From: Leguminivora glycinivorella
Taxonomy: Eukaryota > Arthropoda > Insecta > Lepidoptera > Tortricidae
Direction of reading: 5' to 3'
NCBI RefSeq assembly: GCF_023078275.1
Contig: NC_062975.1
Location: 23,528,641 to 23,592,640, forward strand
DNA: 64,000 bases
The number at the start of each line of letters is the position of its first letter. Position 1 is the first letter of the stretch. The position numbers and the translations under genes were made by a program. Of this stretch, positions 1 to 10,715 are shown piece after piece. The notes under the pieces were generated by a model. The model searched no databases and was not told where the DNA came from. It saw nothing but the letters and a program-made list of their open reading frames with translations.

Positions 1-460
1 ATATTGAGTTTATTTGCTTACTGCGATTACCTGTCCAATTTGAAGTTTACTGTGACAAAGCTTTAAAGTGTTTTACAGTGACATCTTAGCTGTCTATTGG
101 TAAACCTTATGTCGTTGCAGTAACGTACACAAATAAATAGTCTTATGGTTTATGATGGTAGTTAGCAATTATTTTATTGAGTGTAGAGCTAAAAGTCAAG
201 TAGAGCTGTACAGAAAATTAAAAATTCAATTAAAAAAAAAGTAACGATCAGAATAAAAGATGAATACTCTAGATGAGTTTAAAAAAATAAAAATCAGTTG
301 GGGTGTCTGAGGTTTTGAATGATACCGGAAACACCGTGTATAAAGTAGTTATGGAGAGGAAATATATGGCACGTAAGAGCATAAAAAAGTAGTAATAAGG
401 GCGTAGAGATCTAGTCATTTTACCTCACCGACAAAAAAATTAAAACAACCCCCGAAATAT
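1..460. other. AT-rich stretch, nothing recognised
   Basis: No convincing reading frame, RNA gene or repeat was recognised here. Confidence 0.4.
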
Positions 461-866
461 TGGACCAGTTTCCATTAAACATGATTAAGAGAGCACTCCC
501 AACTAATTCAGCTTTCAGACAAAAAAAACGAAATCTAATCGGTTCATCCGTTCGGGAGCTACGATGCCACAGACAGACTCGTCAAATTTATATTTAACAC
601 CCCGTCGTTTTTGCGTCCAGGCACATCTCGAACACTGGCGATCAAGTTTATATGAAAGGTGCACGTTCCTAAGACACATTCTAAGCTAGTGTAGGTGAAC
701 GCGTATCATGCTTGTATGAGTAAGATATGACAGGTTGACTGTTCGCTTTTTTGACAGGCGGTAACTGTGAGGTAACCGAGAGAGGGTGGGTGGCACTTTC
801 AGCGGAGAGCGGGAGTGGCCATACTGTACGATAGCACTCTTTATTATACTGTGGTCTAGGGTTAAA
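461..866 (+). repeat. Repeat family C copy, split by a family D insertion
   Basis: This is a diverged copy of the family also found at about 16928, 21370 and 23770, recognised by 'cgggagctacgatgccacag' and the ending 'gcgt...gggttaaaa'. It is interrupted at 622-853 by a family D element. The ending resumes right after that insertion, so the order of the two events is clear. A lepidopteran dispersed repeat; its class (SINE or MITE) is uncertain. Confidence 0.7.
622..853 (+). mobile_element. Family D short element with 7-bp target duplication
   Basis: Runs from 'cacatctcgaacactggcg' to 'tttattatactgtg'. It is flanked by gtccagg (615-621) and gtctagg (854-860), a 7-bp duplication with one mismatch. 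Related copies lie at 1641, 8439, 16713 and 63782. There is no coding capacity, and the ends share only CACA/TGTG, so its class is unresolved. Confidence 0.75.
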
Positions 867-1320
867 AACACAACACTTATGAATAATGTCGCGAACTACA
901 AATACCGTACCTATTGTGCCAATAATAGGTGAAAACCTACTAATTTACTAACATTCGTACAACTATGCTCGTAACCGTTAACGGCAAAACCACTAAAGGG
1001 TACGGGACTAGAAAATTACATACCTCAGATCAATTCCCATTGGTTACCACTTACCAACTCGTCTCATAGTAACCATATAAGTAAGACCTTCCATCACATA
1101 CACTTAATATAAAATAATAGTTTTTTTACTATTAATAGGGTTTCCAGTGCAAAGGCCGAGGTAGACTAAAAATGAGAAGGCGCAAAAACCTGGACTCATT
1201 TTGTGGCGGCTGGCGAGAGCATGCACAGAGCCGTGACGTGTAGCGGAAAACAGAGGAGACTTGCCAAGCAATGGGACACAATACAGTCTAATAAAAAACA
1301 TGGGTTTACTCATAGCCACA
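867..1320. other. No gene recognised
   Basis: AT-rich unique-looking sequence with only short chance frames. Confidence 0.4.
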
Positions 1321-1329
1321 GGCTAGCTG

Positions 1330-1560
1330 AAGCGAAGACGTGGCCTAAGATGTAGCTCGCCCAGAAGTTGCCTGTTCACCCTTGCTTTGAAAGTTGCTGG
1401 GTAATATGAGCTGGGAAATATAGACACTGGCAAGGACCACTCCTTGGCAGTGCATATAAGAAAAGAAGCGAAACGCTTCGCGCGAATTAGTGGAATGGCC
1501 TTATGGTTTGCAATATGCTGAGGCGGGACCATTTCGTGGTAAACATTATTTATACTGTAT
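1330..1560 (-). pseudogene. LINE ORF2 C-terminal relic
   Basis: The minus strand reads a C-terminal segment of the kind found after the reverse transcriptase of lepidopteran non-LTR elements: IRAKRFASFLICTAKEWSLP, then FPSSYYPATFKARVNRQLLG. The RT and endonuclease parts are absent, so this is a 5'-truncated relic. It abuts a family D element at 1641. The clade cannot be fixed from so short a piece. Confidence 0.6.
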
Positions 1561-1640
1561 TTTTTATAACCATTTGTTTGTATTTTTGTCTGTTTATCAT
1601 GAATAATTATTGTTTGTATTGTATTGTATTGGAATATAGG

Positions 1641-1870
1641 CACATCTCGGACACTGGCGATCAAATATATGTATGAAAGAGGCGCATTCCTAGCACACAT
1701 TATAAGCTCGTGTAGGTGAACGCGTACCATGCTTGTGTGAGTGAGATATGACAGACTGTTCGCGTTTTTGACAGGCGGTAACTGTGAGGTAACCGAGAGG
1801 GGGTGGGCAGCACTTCCAGCGGGGAGCGGGAGTGGCCATACTGTACGAAAGTACTCTTTATTATACTGTG
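1641..1870 (+). mobile_element. Family D short element, second copy
   Basis: Full-length copy from 'cacatctcggacactggcg' to 'ttattatactgtg'. Flanks are atatagg (1634-1640) and ctatagg (1871-1877), a 7-bp duplication with one mismatch. Confidence 0.75.
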
Positions 1871-1877
1871 CTATAGG

Positions 1878-2332
1878 TATTCAATTGAGGATAGGAACCG
1901 GCCGATTCAACTTATACTGGTCATAGAGTATGTGTTGGGAGCCGAGGTGAACGAGGTGTGCTAGGAATCTAATTGCCAAATATTTTAATGGCAGTTGAAA
2001 GTGGAACTATCGAATTATAAAGGATCGAGTTTCACTCCCATCAGTTATCAGAAATGTTGTAAACGGGGATGTATCTTAATTTTCATAAATAAATTGAAAA
2101 CCTTTACAAGGAAACGATTTTCAGTAAAATCAAGATCAAAGATATTTTTGGGCTTTCAATTGTAATTTAATTGACAATGAATTAAGATTAAATTGTGAGT
2201 CACGTCGTGGTCTCATTTAATTTCGTAGAAGTCAATCCTTTTGAAGTGTCTTAAGCTGAATTTGATTGGTCGGTCCTATAAGATCACTAAAATTGCGAAA
2301 AGTTTTTGACGTTGGACGAATTTTATTAAAAT
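1878..2332. other. No gene recognised
   Basis: AT-rich sequence between a family D element and a MITE; no supported feature. Confidence 0.4.
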
Positions 2333-2334
2333 TA

Positions 2335-2460
2335 GGGTAAACTCGCCTCATTCGGTGAAACGCCTAATTCGGTGAAACAACCAAAAATCGTCTTTCAGAA
2401 TAGTGCTTCAAAGCTTGTATCACTGAATTAGGCGTGTCACCGAATGAGGCGAGTTTACCC
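2335..2460. mobile_element. Hairpin MITE with TA target duplication
   Basis: The terminal inverted repeats are about 40 bp. The left end gggtaaactcgcctcattcg pairs with cgaatgaggcgagtttaccc on the right. TA dinucleotides flank both sides (2333-2334 and 2461-2462), as for Tc1/mariner-type elements. There is no coding capacity. Confidence 0.85.
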
Positions 2461-2462
2461 TA

Positions 2463-3930
2463 CCAAATTTTATGAAATATTTGCTTTTGTAAATAACAGA
2501 CTCCATTCGAAACGTATGACGTAAACGTTTATGCGAAAGGAGGCAAATGAGAAGACAGGTCGCCCAATGATGACGTCGAAGTAGGTTAAAAAAAATTGCC
2601 ACCATGTGAATGAAACACAACATTTTTCACCACACCAACATGAGGAAAATATTAAGTACCCAACTGTAAAAGTTGTAAAACATCACTCTAAAACGAGTTC
2701 ATTAATTTATGATAAGTACCTAAATTCTAGCAGATAGCTTTGGGCATCGTTTTAGGTGCCCATACTGCGCGTTACTTTTGAAGTTCTAAAGTAGTAAAGA
2801 AGAAATGTACTTGTGAACTACAAATTACAATCTGAAAAATATTTTTTTATTTGTCTACTAGTCAAAAGTCAAAACAAAAGAAATTTTTTTTTATCGTTCA
2901 ATATTGAACAAAAATCTGAAATGTGTTCATTTTCAATTCTATTCATGAGAAATCCCTAGCAAAACAATTTTTTGCTTTTTTGCTTGTTGATTTTATATCA
3001 CGAAATTTACATTATATTGCCTTTTTGGACAGTAATATTGGTAATATGGAGATTGGCAAAAAATGTATATGTATTCTATACATTTTAAGGATCTGGGGAA
3101 AGTTGAAAACAGATTTTCGTATTCTGTTTTGTAATATTTTTTCGAGATCTAAATGTGAATTTAAACTTAAATAAATAAATGTCATATAGAAAAAAAACGT
3201 GAGCAAGGCCCCCAAGTGTTCAAAGCTGGATTTGAACCAGCGTCCTCCGTTATCGCGACAGAAATAGTAGTGTGTCTACTAAAAATACGAATTAAAATAT
3301 TTTCTATGAATATGATTTAATTTGTTCTAACATTAGAACTCCTTTTTTCTTTATTTTTTATGGATTTGCAGAAATTTTAAAGAACAATTATCAATGTACA
3401 TCAGGGCTCAGCACAAATGATTGGCGCAACAGTATCTCGGCACGACATAAAGCACACGTATTTTTTAAATTGTTGAGATAAGGACGGGTACATGCATTAT
3501 TATTTAAAAAAAAAAAAACAGAATCACTGCCGAAAAGATCATAAACATGCGGAGTTTCAAAATAAACGCCAATATTTGTCCAAAATCGAATATTTTCAAA
3601 TAAGGGCTAGGCTGTCAAGAACCGGAAATAAATCAAACCTGAAATGCGTTTAAGGGGCAAAAGCAAAACAAAAGGCAAGCAATTAAAATCAACAAATCGA
3701 TGGGAGGGCCTTGCAATAATTTTTGCTGGGCTGTAGATCACCTTGCTAAATAATAGACACCGCACTCTCTCTTAAATAAACCTACTTAGCTTTTTGTACC
3801 GCGAAATTGACTTTCCGCATGACATAAATTAAAAAAAAAATCTTTCTGTATGTGTCTAGTCTGTATTGATCGACATAAAAACTAATCAATTAATATAAAA
3901 CGACTTACCGTTTATCTTATCTTAAATCCT
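2463..3930. other. AT-rich sequence with a tRNA-like B-box fragment
   Basis: No gene is supported. At about 3215-3260 'gctggatttgaaccagcgtc' resembles a minus-strand tRNA B box, probably the remains of a SINE head. The open frames in this stretch are AT-rich and show no domain. Confidence 0.35.
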
Positions 3931-3934
3931 CGGG

Positions 3935-4440
3935 GCTTATACACTGCGACCCAATGGGATCTTTTGTGCAATAACCCCCTAAGATCCTAAGATCCTTCAG
4001 CTATTCAGGAGCTTCTCGACCATCTCCGCGTATTGGATAATGAGGCTCATGGGTAGCTCTCTGATGTCCTTTGGTTCCAGGTATCCTGCTTCAAAGTTCT
4101 TCACTCTTTGTCTGGCGAGAGCATGACATTCACACATTAGATGTCTGACGGTATCTTCCTTTCACCACACATACGACAGTCAGTGTTGTCAGCGTGTCCC
4201 ATCTTGGCCAAGATTTCTTTGACCCCGTAATGGCCCGTGAACAGTCACCAGCTTAAAGAAGTGACGATTTCTGTACCTTGTCGCTTTTAATCGTTTGACA
4301 ATTTCGTATGACATTTGAAACAAGACGTTAAAATGACAAGGTACAGAAATCATCACTTCTTTATGCCGGTAGCTGAACATCCCCGTTATAATTTGGAGCT
4401 GTCTTTTGCTTAGTTTCTCTAGCTTACCCTAGAGTCTACC
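3935..4440 (-). pseudogene. LINE ORF2 C-terminus (RNase H tail plus zinc-knuckle), split by a MITE
   Basis: Reading the minus strand from about 4430 gives LEKLSKRQLQIITGMF, an interruption by a MITE at 4242-4375, then LFTGHYGVKEILAKMGHAD, CRMCGE and, after a one-base frameshift, EDTVRHLMCECHALARQR and a stop near 4001. A TGHYG segment followed by a Cys/His cluster is typical of the region after RNase H in I/R1/jockey-group LINEs. The RT domain is missing. It is dead: 5'-truncated, frameshifted and interrupted. Confidence 0.7.
4242..4375. mobile_element. 134-bp MITE (cagtcaccggcataaa family), copy 1
   Basis: Imperfect terminal inverted repeats of about 40 bp include 'aagaagtgacgatttctgta' on the left and 'tacagaaatcatcacttctt' on the right. 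It sits in the RNase H-tail coding region of the surrounding LINE. Removing it with one flanking 'aa' rejoins the LINE sequence cleanly, so the duplication here appears to be AA. The second copy at 62848-62981 is flanked by TA. Confidence 0.85.
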
Positions 4441-4870
4441 CTCCGCATAAAGATCTTTGAATGTTTTTTTTTATTTTTTATCAGGAACAGGTAAAACATT
4501 TGACCACAATCTCACCTGATGGAAAGTGCCGATGCAGTCTAGGATGAAGCATGTTTACCCAAAAAATGTCTATTCAGTCTTGATTTAAAAAGATCCAAAT
4601 TATAGTGGGTTGGAAATAGACATGCAGGAAGTGAGTTCCACTCCTTAGCCGTTCGCATGATAAAGCTAGATGCAAATCGTTTAGTGCGAATCAGTGGTAA
4701 AGAAACGACGTAAGAAACGCAAGTCCGCGCCTAGTCCCACGTTGACAGAAAGGAGACGGGGGGATTAGATTATGTAAGTCCATCGCACACTCCCCAAAAT
4801 GTATCCTGTAGAAAACCGATAAGCATGCCACCTTTCTACGATGTTCAAGGCTCTGCAGTCTAGAATCAGT
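4441..4870 (-). pseudogene. LINE 3' region fragment (second LINE family)
   Basis: The minus strand contains HRRKVACLSVFYRIHFGECA, MDLHNLIPPSPF and later the decayed end of a C-terminal LINE domain. This is a pattern I know from lepidopteran non-LTR elements, where 'CAMDLH-LIPPSP' precedes the last 100 residues. Several stops interrupt it and no RT is present. Confidence 0.5.
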
Positions 4871-4875
4871 TCCTC

Positions 4876-5375
4876 CTTCATCTTTATTACTTACCGTTAT
4901 GAAGTCAATACATTTTCAATATAAATCCATGGCAAATGAGAATAAGTCCCAGTAATGGGGATTTACGCGAACAATAAAAGTCGCAAGTCGCAACGGATGT
5001 TTGGAGTTCCTGTTTTTGTTATTAACGTCTTTAATTGTTTTCGCATAACATGACACAACTTTAACAACCTCTTATCTCATGAAAAGGAGTCTAAGCGATT
5101 TTCAGCTTTATGTGTAGTTATATAAAGTTGTAAATATTATGGTGATTGAGATGGGGATACGAGGAGTAGTAGTTGGAGGACGAGAAATGTGGGCGAGTCC
5201 GGATAAGGAACGTTAGTCTGAACGCGGAGAATGTGGAATGGAAGCGTACAAAGAGGGGTGTAGACGAGGCTACAGTCTAGTTCATAAATATCTCTACATT
5301 TTTCACCTTATTGCAAAGAGTTGAAGCGGAGAAATGTACACATATTTATGAACACGACTGTACAAGTGATGTTTA
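4876..5375. other. No gene recognised
   Basis: Unique-looking AT-rich sequence without a supported frame. Confidence 0.35.
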
Positions 5376-5502
5376 ATCCATACTAATATTATAAATAGGA
5401 AAGTGTGTGTGTCTGTTTGTTTGTCCGTCTTTCACGGCAAAACGGAGCGACGAATTAACGTGATTTTTTAAGTGGAGGTAGTTGAAGGGATGGAGACGTT
5501 TT
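5376..5502 (+). repeat. Family B repeat, 3'-truncated
   Basis: Begins 'aatccatactaatattata' and carries 'cggcaaaacggagcgacga'. It stops after 'gaagggatggaga', so the usual 'gcgagcgaagccgcgggcaa' end is missing. This is a very common lepidopteran SINE-like repeat; other copies here are at 6222, 6563, 28136, 33902, 50712, 50903, 53128 and 55491. Confidence 0.75.
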
Positions 5503-5892
5503 ACTAAACACACTCACATTTATAGGTAAAATCTACCAGTCAGCTTAAGACATTAAGTTAAATTTTGTATGAAATTACTTTGCACTTTTGTGGATAAAAC
5601 GCAATTTTGCTATCTGTTTTCGAATAGAAAAGAAAGCCTTTACCAGTTGGTGTGGTGAAAAATTAATTACACTTTATACTCGTGACTGCTAAGTTTAAAA
5701 TAAACTTGGTTCCGTTTGGTGTTGAACTTTTAATTGATTTGACAAAGTGTGAACGGCAAGAAGTTTTAAAGTCCTATAATATTAGTTATTTGTTTTACAA
5801 AGGGCCAAAGTTGTTCAACCGAACGTGCCTAAGATATCCTTACACGAGCAAGAAAATGATTCCAACATTTGTGGTTTCAAGATAATAATCTA

Positions 5893-6150
5893 TCTAGGAA
5901 ACTCTTACACAAATTGGCTAAGACCCACGGTAAGCTCAAGAAAGGATTGTGTTGTGGGTACCTACTCTGACAAAGATATGTTATATACGAGTACATAGTA
6001 TAAATGCGTATGTACTTACATAGAAAACGTCAGTGACTCAGGAACAAATTATTTGTGCTCATCACACAAACAAGTGTCCTTACCGGGATTCGAACCCAAT
6101 ACCGAGGATTAGCAGGCAGAGACACTACCCGCTAGTCCAGACCGATAGTC
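5893..6150 (-). repeat. tRNA-derived SINE (family A), minus strand
   Basis: The right end is the tRNA-like head in reverse ('accgggattcgaaccca', B box). It is followed leftward by 'gtgctcatcacacaaa', the 'catagaaaacgtcagtgac' body and the 'acccacggtaagctcaag' tail. Confidence 0.8.
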
Positions 6151-6221
6151 AGAAAGTGAAACGTAACGATTGCATCATGTATCAATGTTAAAATACCATA
6201 CTCGTAGTTTGTTGATTATAT

Positions 6222-6283
6222 CGCGTTAGAAAAAGACAAAAAGTAGCCTATGTCACTCTCCATCCCTTCAATTATCTCCACTT
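6222..6283 (-). repeat. Family B repeat fragment
   Basis: Short minus-strand piece containing 'agcctatgtcactctccatc'. Confidence 0.6.
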
Positions 6284-6562
6284 GTCTTAAAAAAAACCTG
6301 TAAAATACCGTAAAAACTGACCTTCTTTTCATATCCTTTAGAAAGAAATGAAAAAGACCCATCAAATCAGATTCCCCGTAAAATATCTGATCAAAGTTGA
6401 AAGAAGATTCATGCATAAGAATAACTCAATCAATTTTACATCATACCCAAGTTCCCAGTTTGTCGAAACTCGATACTGGACGGAAACTTGCGGGCCCCTA
6501 TTCTACAACTGCCGGTAAAATCAAATTCGTATAAGTAGGGTCAATTATAAAGAGAACTAACT

Positions 6563-6785
6563 TTTTCCCGGCTTCACTCGCGTTTAATTCTAAGATACTC
6601 CATACAAACTCCCCCCCTCTCCCTTTACGAACTTGGGAGTTAGAAAGAGACAAAAAATTACTAGTCTCCATCTCCATCCCTTTAACTATCTCCACTTAAA
6701 AAATCAAGTCATTTCGTCGCACCGTTTTGCCGTGAAAGACGGACAAACAAACACACACTTTCCTATTTATGATATAGTATGGATT
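6563..6785 (-). repeat. Family B repeat, nearly complete, minus strand
   Basis: Extends from the 'cggcttcactcgcgtttaa' end to 'gtatggatt', with 'gccgtgaaagacggacaaac' between. Its centre is diverged. Confidence 0.7.
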
Positions 6786-8050
6786 ACTGTCAAAGTAAAA
6801 TATCTATTTCTCGACACATGCTTAAAACTATGTGTTAAAATTGTAAAAATATTAACATTAGCACCATCTAGCCGAGAGTCAACCAAGGTGTAGCGCCATC
6901 TAGGAGACGGTACATAAACTAACAAAATCTGACCAATCCAATTCAAATTAAAAAGCATGACGAGAATAGGAGCCCTCGGAACCGTAAACTTGTAGATTGA
7001 AGCATTGAACGGAAAACTTTTGGTGTCGCCACCGGCCAATCTGAATGCAAAGACGCCATAGTAGGCGCTCCAAGGAAAATAGACCGAAGAGAAGATTGTG
7101 AGTCAAAATTTTAATTATTAAAATGGTCAAGCAAATCTTCTCACCAAAACAAATCCCTAGTAAGAGTAAGTACTAAGGGTAGCACTGATCGACTTGGGCG
7201 TTATCTATTTGTAGATTAGCAAAGGAATTTTCTAGATTTTGATTCGAAAAAGGCGACGAATTTGACAAATATATGTAGAGCTGACCGGTCCACTGTCTTC
7301 ATAATGTGCGTACCTTTCTAAACGTTGACGTTGGCAGAATCATCGACGAGCCATACCAGTTAAAAAATAGAAAATGTAGGGGCGAAAGATTAATTCCCAT
7401 AGAAAATTTGAAATTCGCGCCTTTTTAGTGCCAAGATTTGGTTTTATCTCTCACTTTATTTAAATAAATAAATAAAAATAAATACATTTTATTTCAGATG
7501 TTTAAATAATAGTAAAATTTAAAAATTTACACCTCTGGCAAGACTCGAACCTGCGACCTCCTGTTCTGCCAGAGCAGTTGCCATAACCAACTTAGCTGCA
7601 TGATAAAAAGTATACAATCATACAAAAATTATACTGCACCGCGTCACGTCCCTTTTTCCCAGGAGCCACCAATAATTCGGGGCCATTCGAGAAATTCCCA
7701 GATGCTTCCAGAAGTTTGTCGCCAAGTGACCCAGTTCTCGACACACGAAGTACGCGAGGAATGTCGCCTTGGCTAAGGGACTGAGATTTTGATGTCGGCT
7801 ACTTAAATTTGTGGAGATTAATACGGATGGTGTACGAAGAAAAAGGATTAAATAGGCTACAATATAATGTAATACCTATTTTGATTCAGTAAAAAATTGC
7901 TACAGTTAAACTGTATAGGCCAAAATTGTCACAAATTACATATAAATATCATACTCATTTCAGTATTTTAGTATCAAAAACCTTTAATTATTTTTAAATT
8001 GGAGACTGAAATGAATACAAGTAGTCCCTAAGAGTTTGAAGAAATATTTA
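6786..8050. other. Gene-free stretch with repeat fragments
   Basis: At about 7120-7145 'tggtcaagcaaatct' matches the end of the small MITE at 58570. At 7535-7600 'gcaagactcgaacctgcgac' looks like a minus-strand tRNA-type B box from a SINE. No coding sequence is supported. Confidence 0.4.
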
Positions 8051-8310
8051 GACGACCGGTCTGGCCTAGCGCGTAGTGACCCTGCCTGCTACGCCGCGGT
8101 CCCGGGTTCGAATCCCGGTAAGGGCATTTATTTGTGTGATGAGCACAGATATTTGTTCCTGAGTCATGGATGTTTTCTATGTATTTGTATATTATGTATA
8201 TCGTTGTCTGAGTACCTGCAACACAAGCCATGTTGAGCTTACCGTGGGGCTCAGTCAATTTGTGTAAGAATGTCCTATAATATTTATTTATTTATTTATT
8301 TTAGTAGTAT
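8051..8310 (+). repeat. tRNA-derived SINE (family A), full length
   Basis: This is the best copy in the window. The tRNA-like head has 'ggtctggcctagcgcgtag' (A box) and 'gggttcgaatcccggta' (B box). It is followed by the 'gagcacagatatttgttcct' body, a 'taccgtggggctcagtcaat' tail and an (attt)n end. A Pol III-type internal promoter is implied by the boxes. Confidence 0.88.
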
Positions 8311-8438
8311 TTAGTAGGTAGTCAAATTATAGCTCTGGTTGAATTTCTAATGGAATTTCAATATTATGAATGTCATCTTCGAAATTTCGTTTTCCTTCCT
8401 CCCTGAGTGGCATTTGGATTTACAGGCATGAGTACTGT

Positions 8439-8669
8439 CACATCTCGGACACTGGCGATAAAAATAAATATATGAAAGAGGCGCGTTCCTAGCACACAGT
8501 CTAAGCTCGTGTAGGTGAACGCGTACCATGCTTGTGTGAGTGAGATATGATCGACTGTTCGCGTTATCGATAGGCGGTAACTGTGAGGTAACCGAGAAAG
8601 GGTGAGCGGCACTTTCAGCGGGGAGCGGGAGTGGCCATACTGTACGACAGCACTCTTTATTATACTGTG
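8439..8669 (+). mobile_element. Family D short element with perfect 7-bp duplication
   Basis: Full-length copy with gtactgt on both sides (8432-8438 and 8670-8676). This is the clearest evidence that the family makes 7-bp target duplications. Confidence 0.85.
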
Positions 8670-8676
8670 GTACTGT

Positions 8677-9629
8677 AAAAATTTCATGACTATCATGACA
8701 TGAGTGTTCGCCCAAATGTTTGTTTTTGAAAGAGCTTCAGAATATTTCACTTTTGAATTCTATAAGTGACCTTGTAAATAATGATGTTATTGTACAAACA
8801 AACAACTCGTAATACACGGTGGGAATGAGTATACCGACAGATTTTAACTAACGCTTCTAGGGCCCATTTCGACTCAAAAAGTTCATATAAACATTGCTAG
8901 TTAAAGCCTTAGTTTTCGAGATATTAAAATATTTCAGTAATTCGCATGCTGAAAAATGTCCATGGTACCACGCCTTTATAATGTGACGTAACCATCCGCA
9001 CAAGGATGCACACACGAAGTTTAAATACGGTAATAGCAAACTTGCCTGCCAGTCCTAATAATTTTGTGAAACTTTTTGTTAATAGTTGAGTTTCAACAGC
9101 AAAGAGTTTTAATTATTTAGGATTATGTCGTCCCATTAATGCAAATACCGACTAAGTGACTTTTTGACGAAATCGAGTTTTTAGCACCTATAGAATAAGG
9201 TTTTCAAGGGCTACAATATGTTAAAACCCATGTATTGATACGACGCTGCATTCAAAAGATAGCTTCCGCATAAAGTTACTTAATGGTCAATTTGTTGCAT
9301 TATAAACTGCCAGAATGTAATATGAATATTTAATATAAACTTTTATGCTTTATCCGCCAAGTAGAACCTTTTAATGGTGTATAGTGTTTTTTTGCATTTA
9401 AACATTTTGTTAAAGTAGCCATCTTATGTTCTACAAAAAAGTTTAATGTGTACATATTTGATTTTTGCAAATAAAACTATCAACAAAATTCTTTATTTTA
9501 AGCCAGGCTAAATACACCAAATGTCTTTAAGATGTTTTTCCAGAAGATGTTTGTTTACAAACATCAGCAATTTCATTCTACCAAAAAGTTGTATAGGGAC
9601 TATAATTGGTTTTGCATGTGATGTGACGA
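8677..9629. other. AT-rich; contains an extra end-like motif
   Basis: No gene seen. 'taatgcaaataccgactaag' at about 9139 resembles the terminal motif of the larger element that follows, and may be a solo end of the same family. Confidence 0.4.
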
Positions 9630-10104
9630 AGGAAAGGATAACGGTCTATTACTGCAAATACCGACTATGTGTAAATAGGCGATTTTGAGATAATGCGGTT
9701 TGAAAGTTTGAAGGCACGTTTTATATGAAAACATGAAGAAATTTACGTTATGTGTATGGCATTTTAAACCCTATATTTTTTTGTTTACTACTTTGTCGTA
9801 TATATATTCAGAATGTATTTAGTTGACGATCAAATACGATTTAATGAAACAGTCGAATACCTACTTAGTTGGTTTTTCCTGTAGAAATAAATGTTTGCAT
9901 ATTTCTCTTCTTTATACATAATTATAACCCATTGTTTGTCTTAAATAAAGCTTCGTTTTTCATACGATGTTCTACAACCTAAATGAGTTTTTTCTGAAAT
10001 ATACCGGGTAATAATTATAAGTTAGCCAGTAAGCTAATATAGTCAGTAGTTTTTAAGAATATTGTACGCTCGAAATGGGCACTGTTGATACTGTATTTCC
10101 TGTA

Positions 10105-10172
10105 TATCATACCATCTTATGTACACAGTTAACAATGAATAAACTTTACTTTACTTTACTTACTAGCATACC
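10105..10172 (+). repeat. LINE 3' tail fragment with (ttact)n end
   Basis: 'cagttaacaatgaataaact' followed by repeated 'ttact' is the 3' end of a non-LTR element. No coding part is left. Confidence 0.5.
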
Positions 10173-10212
10173 TACGGTACGAGTAGACTTCAGATGTCAC
10201 AACTGTGTACCA

Positions 10213-10715
10213 CTTCACCAACTGCAGTATTAAGTGGTTGAAACCACTCATGGTACCCTTTAGGTATTAAATCTCTGTCACAAAGGCTGAATAAAGTCTT
10301 GAGGACACTTAGGTGGAGTCGAGGCACGTCGAATCGAGCCCTGCATACATTTACAATGAACGATGAATCCGATTCGACGCGTCGCTAATGGACGTAGTTT
10401 CATAAGAAATGCAGAAGGCGAATTAATGAGATTCGACTCGGCGAGCTTAGTGGTCACTAGGCTTAAGTTCATATCGAGATCTGGACGTAGCACAAGGCAA
10501 GAAAATCAACGCCACAAATTAAACTCCAGTTCAGTAGAACCACCTCAAACCTCTTAATGTATCATATCATATTTCTATCTCGGTCTAAAGCTCGATAAAC
10601 AACTAGCTATCTCTGCGTTCAAGAAAATGGACTTACGCAGACTTTTTGACAAAGGTATCGTAACTAAATAGTACCATGAGTGCTTCCAATCACTTAATAC
10701 CTAGTTAGTCTAGCA
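10213..10715. mobile_element. Nested inverted-repeat element
   Basis: The left 'aagtggttgaaaccactcat' mirrors the right 'atgagtgcttccaatcactt', followed by 'aatacctag' against 'ctgcagtatt' further out. The interior is about 450 bp, with no recognisable protein. Confidence 0.45.

Noticed and set aside
2923..3174. 83-codon frame
   Set aside because: Phe/Ile/Lys-rich translation of AT-rich DNA, overlapped by an equally open minus-strand frame; no domain or splice context.
8051..8125. tRNA gene
   Set aside because: A and B boxes are present, but no acceptor stem can be closed and the segment continues into a SINE body seen in several other places; it is a SINE head.
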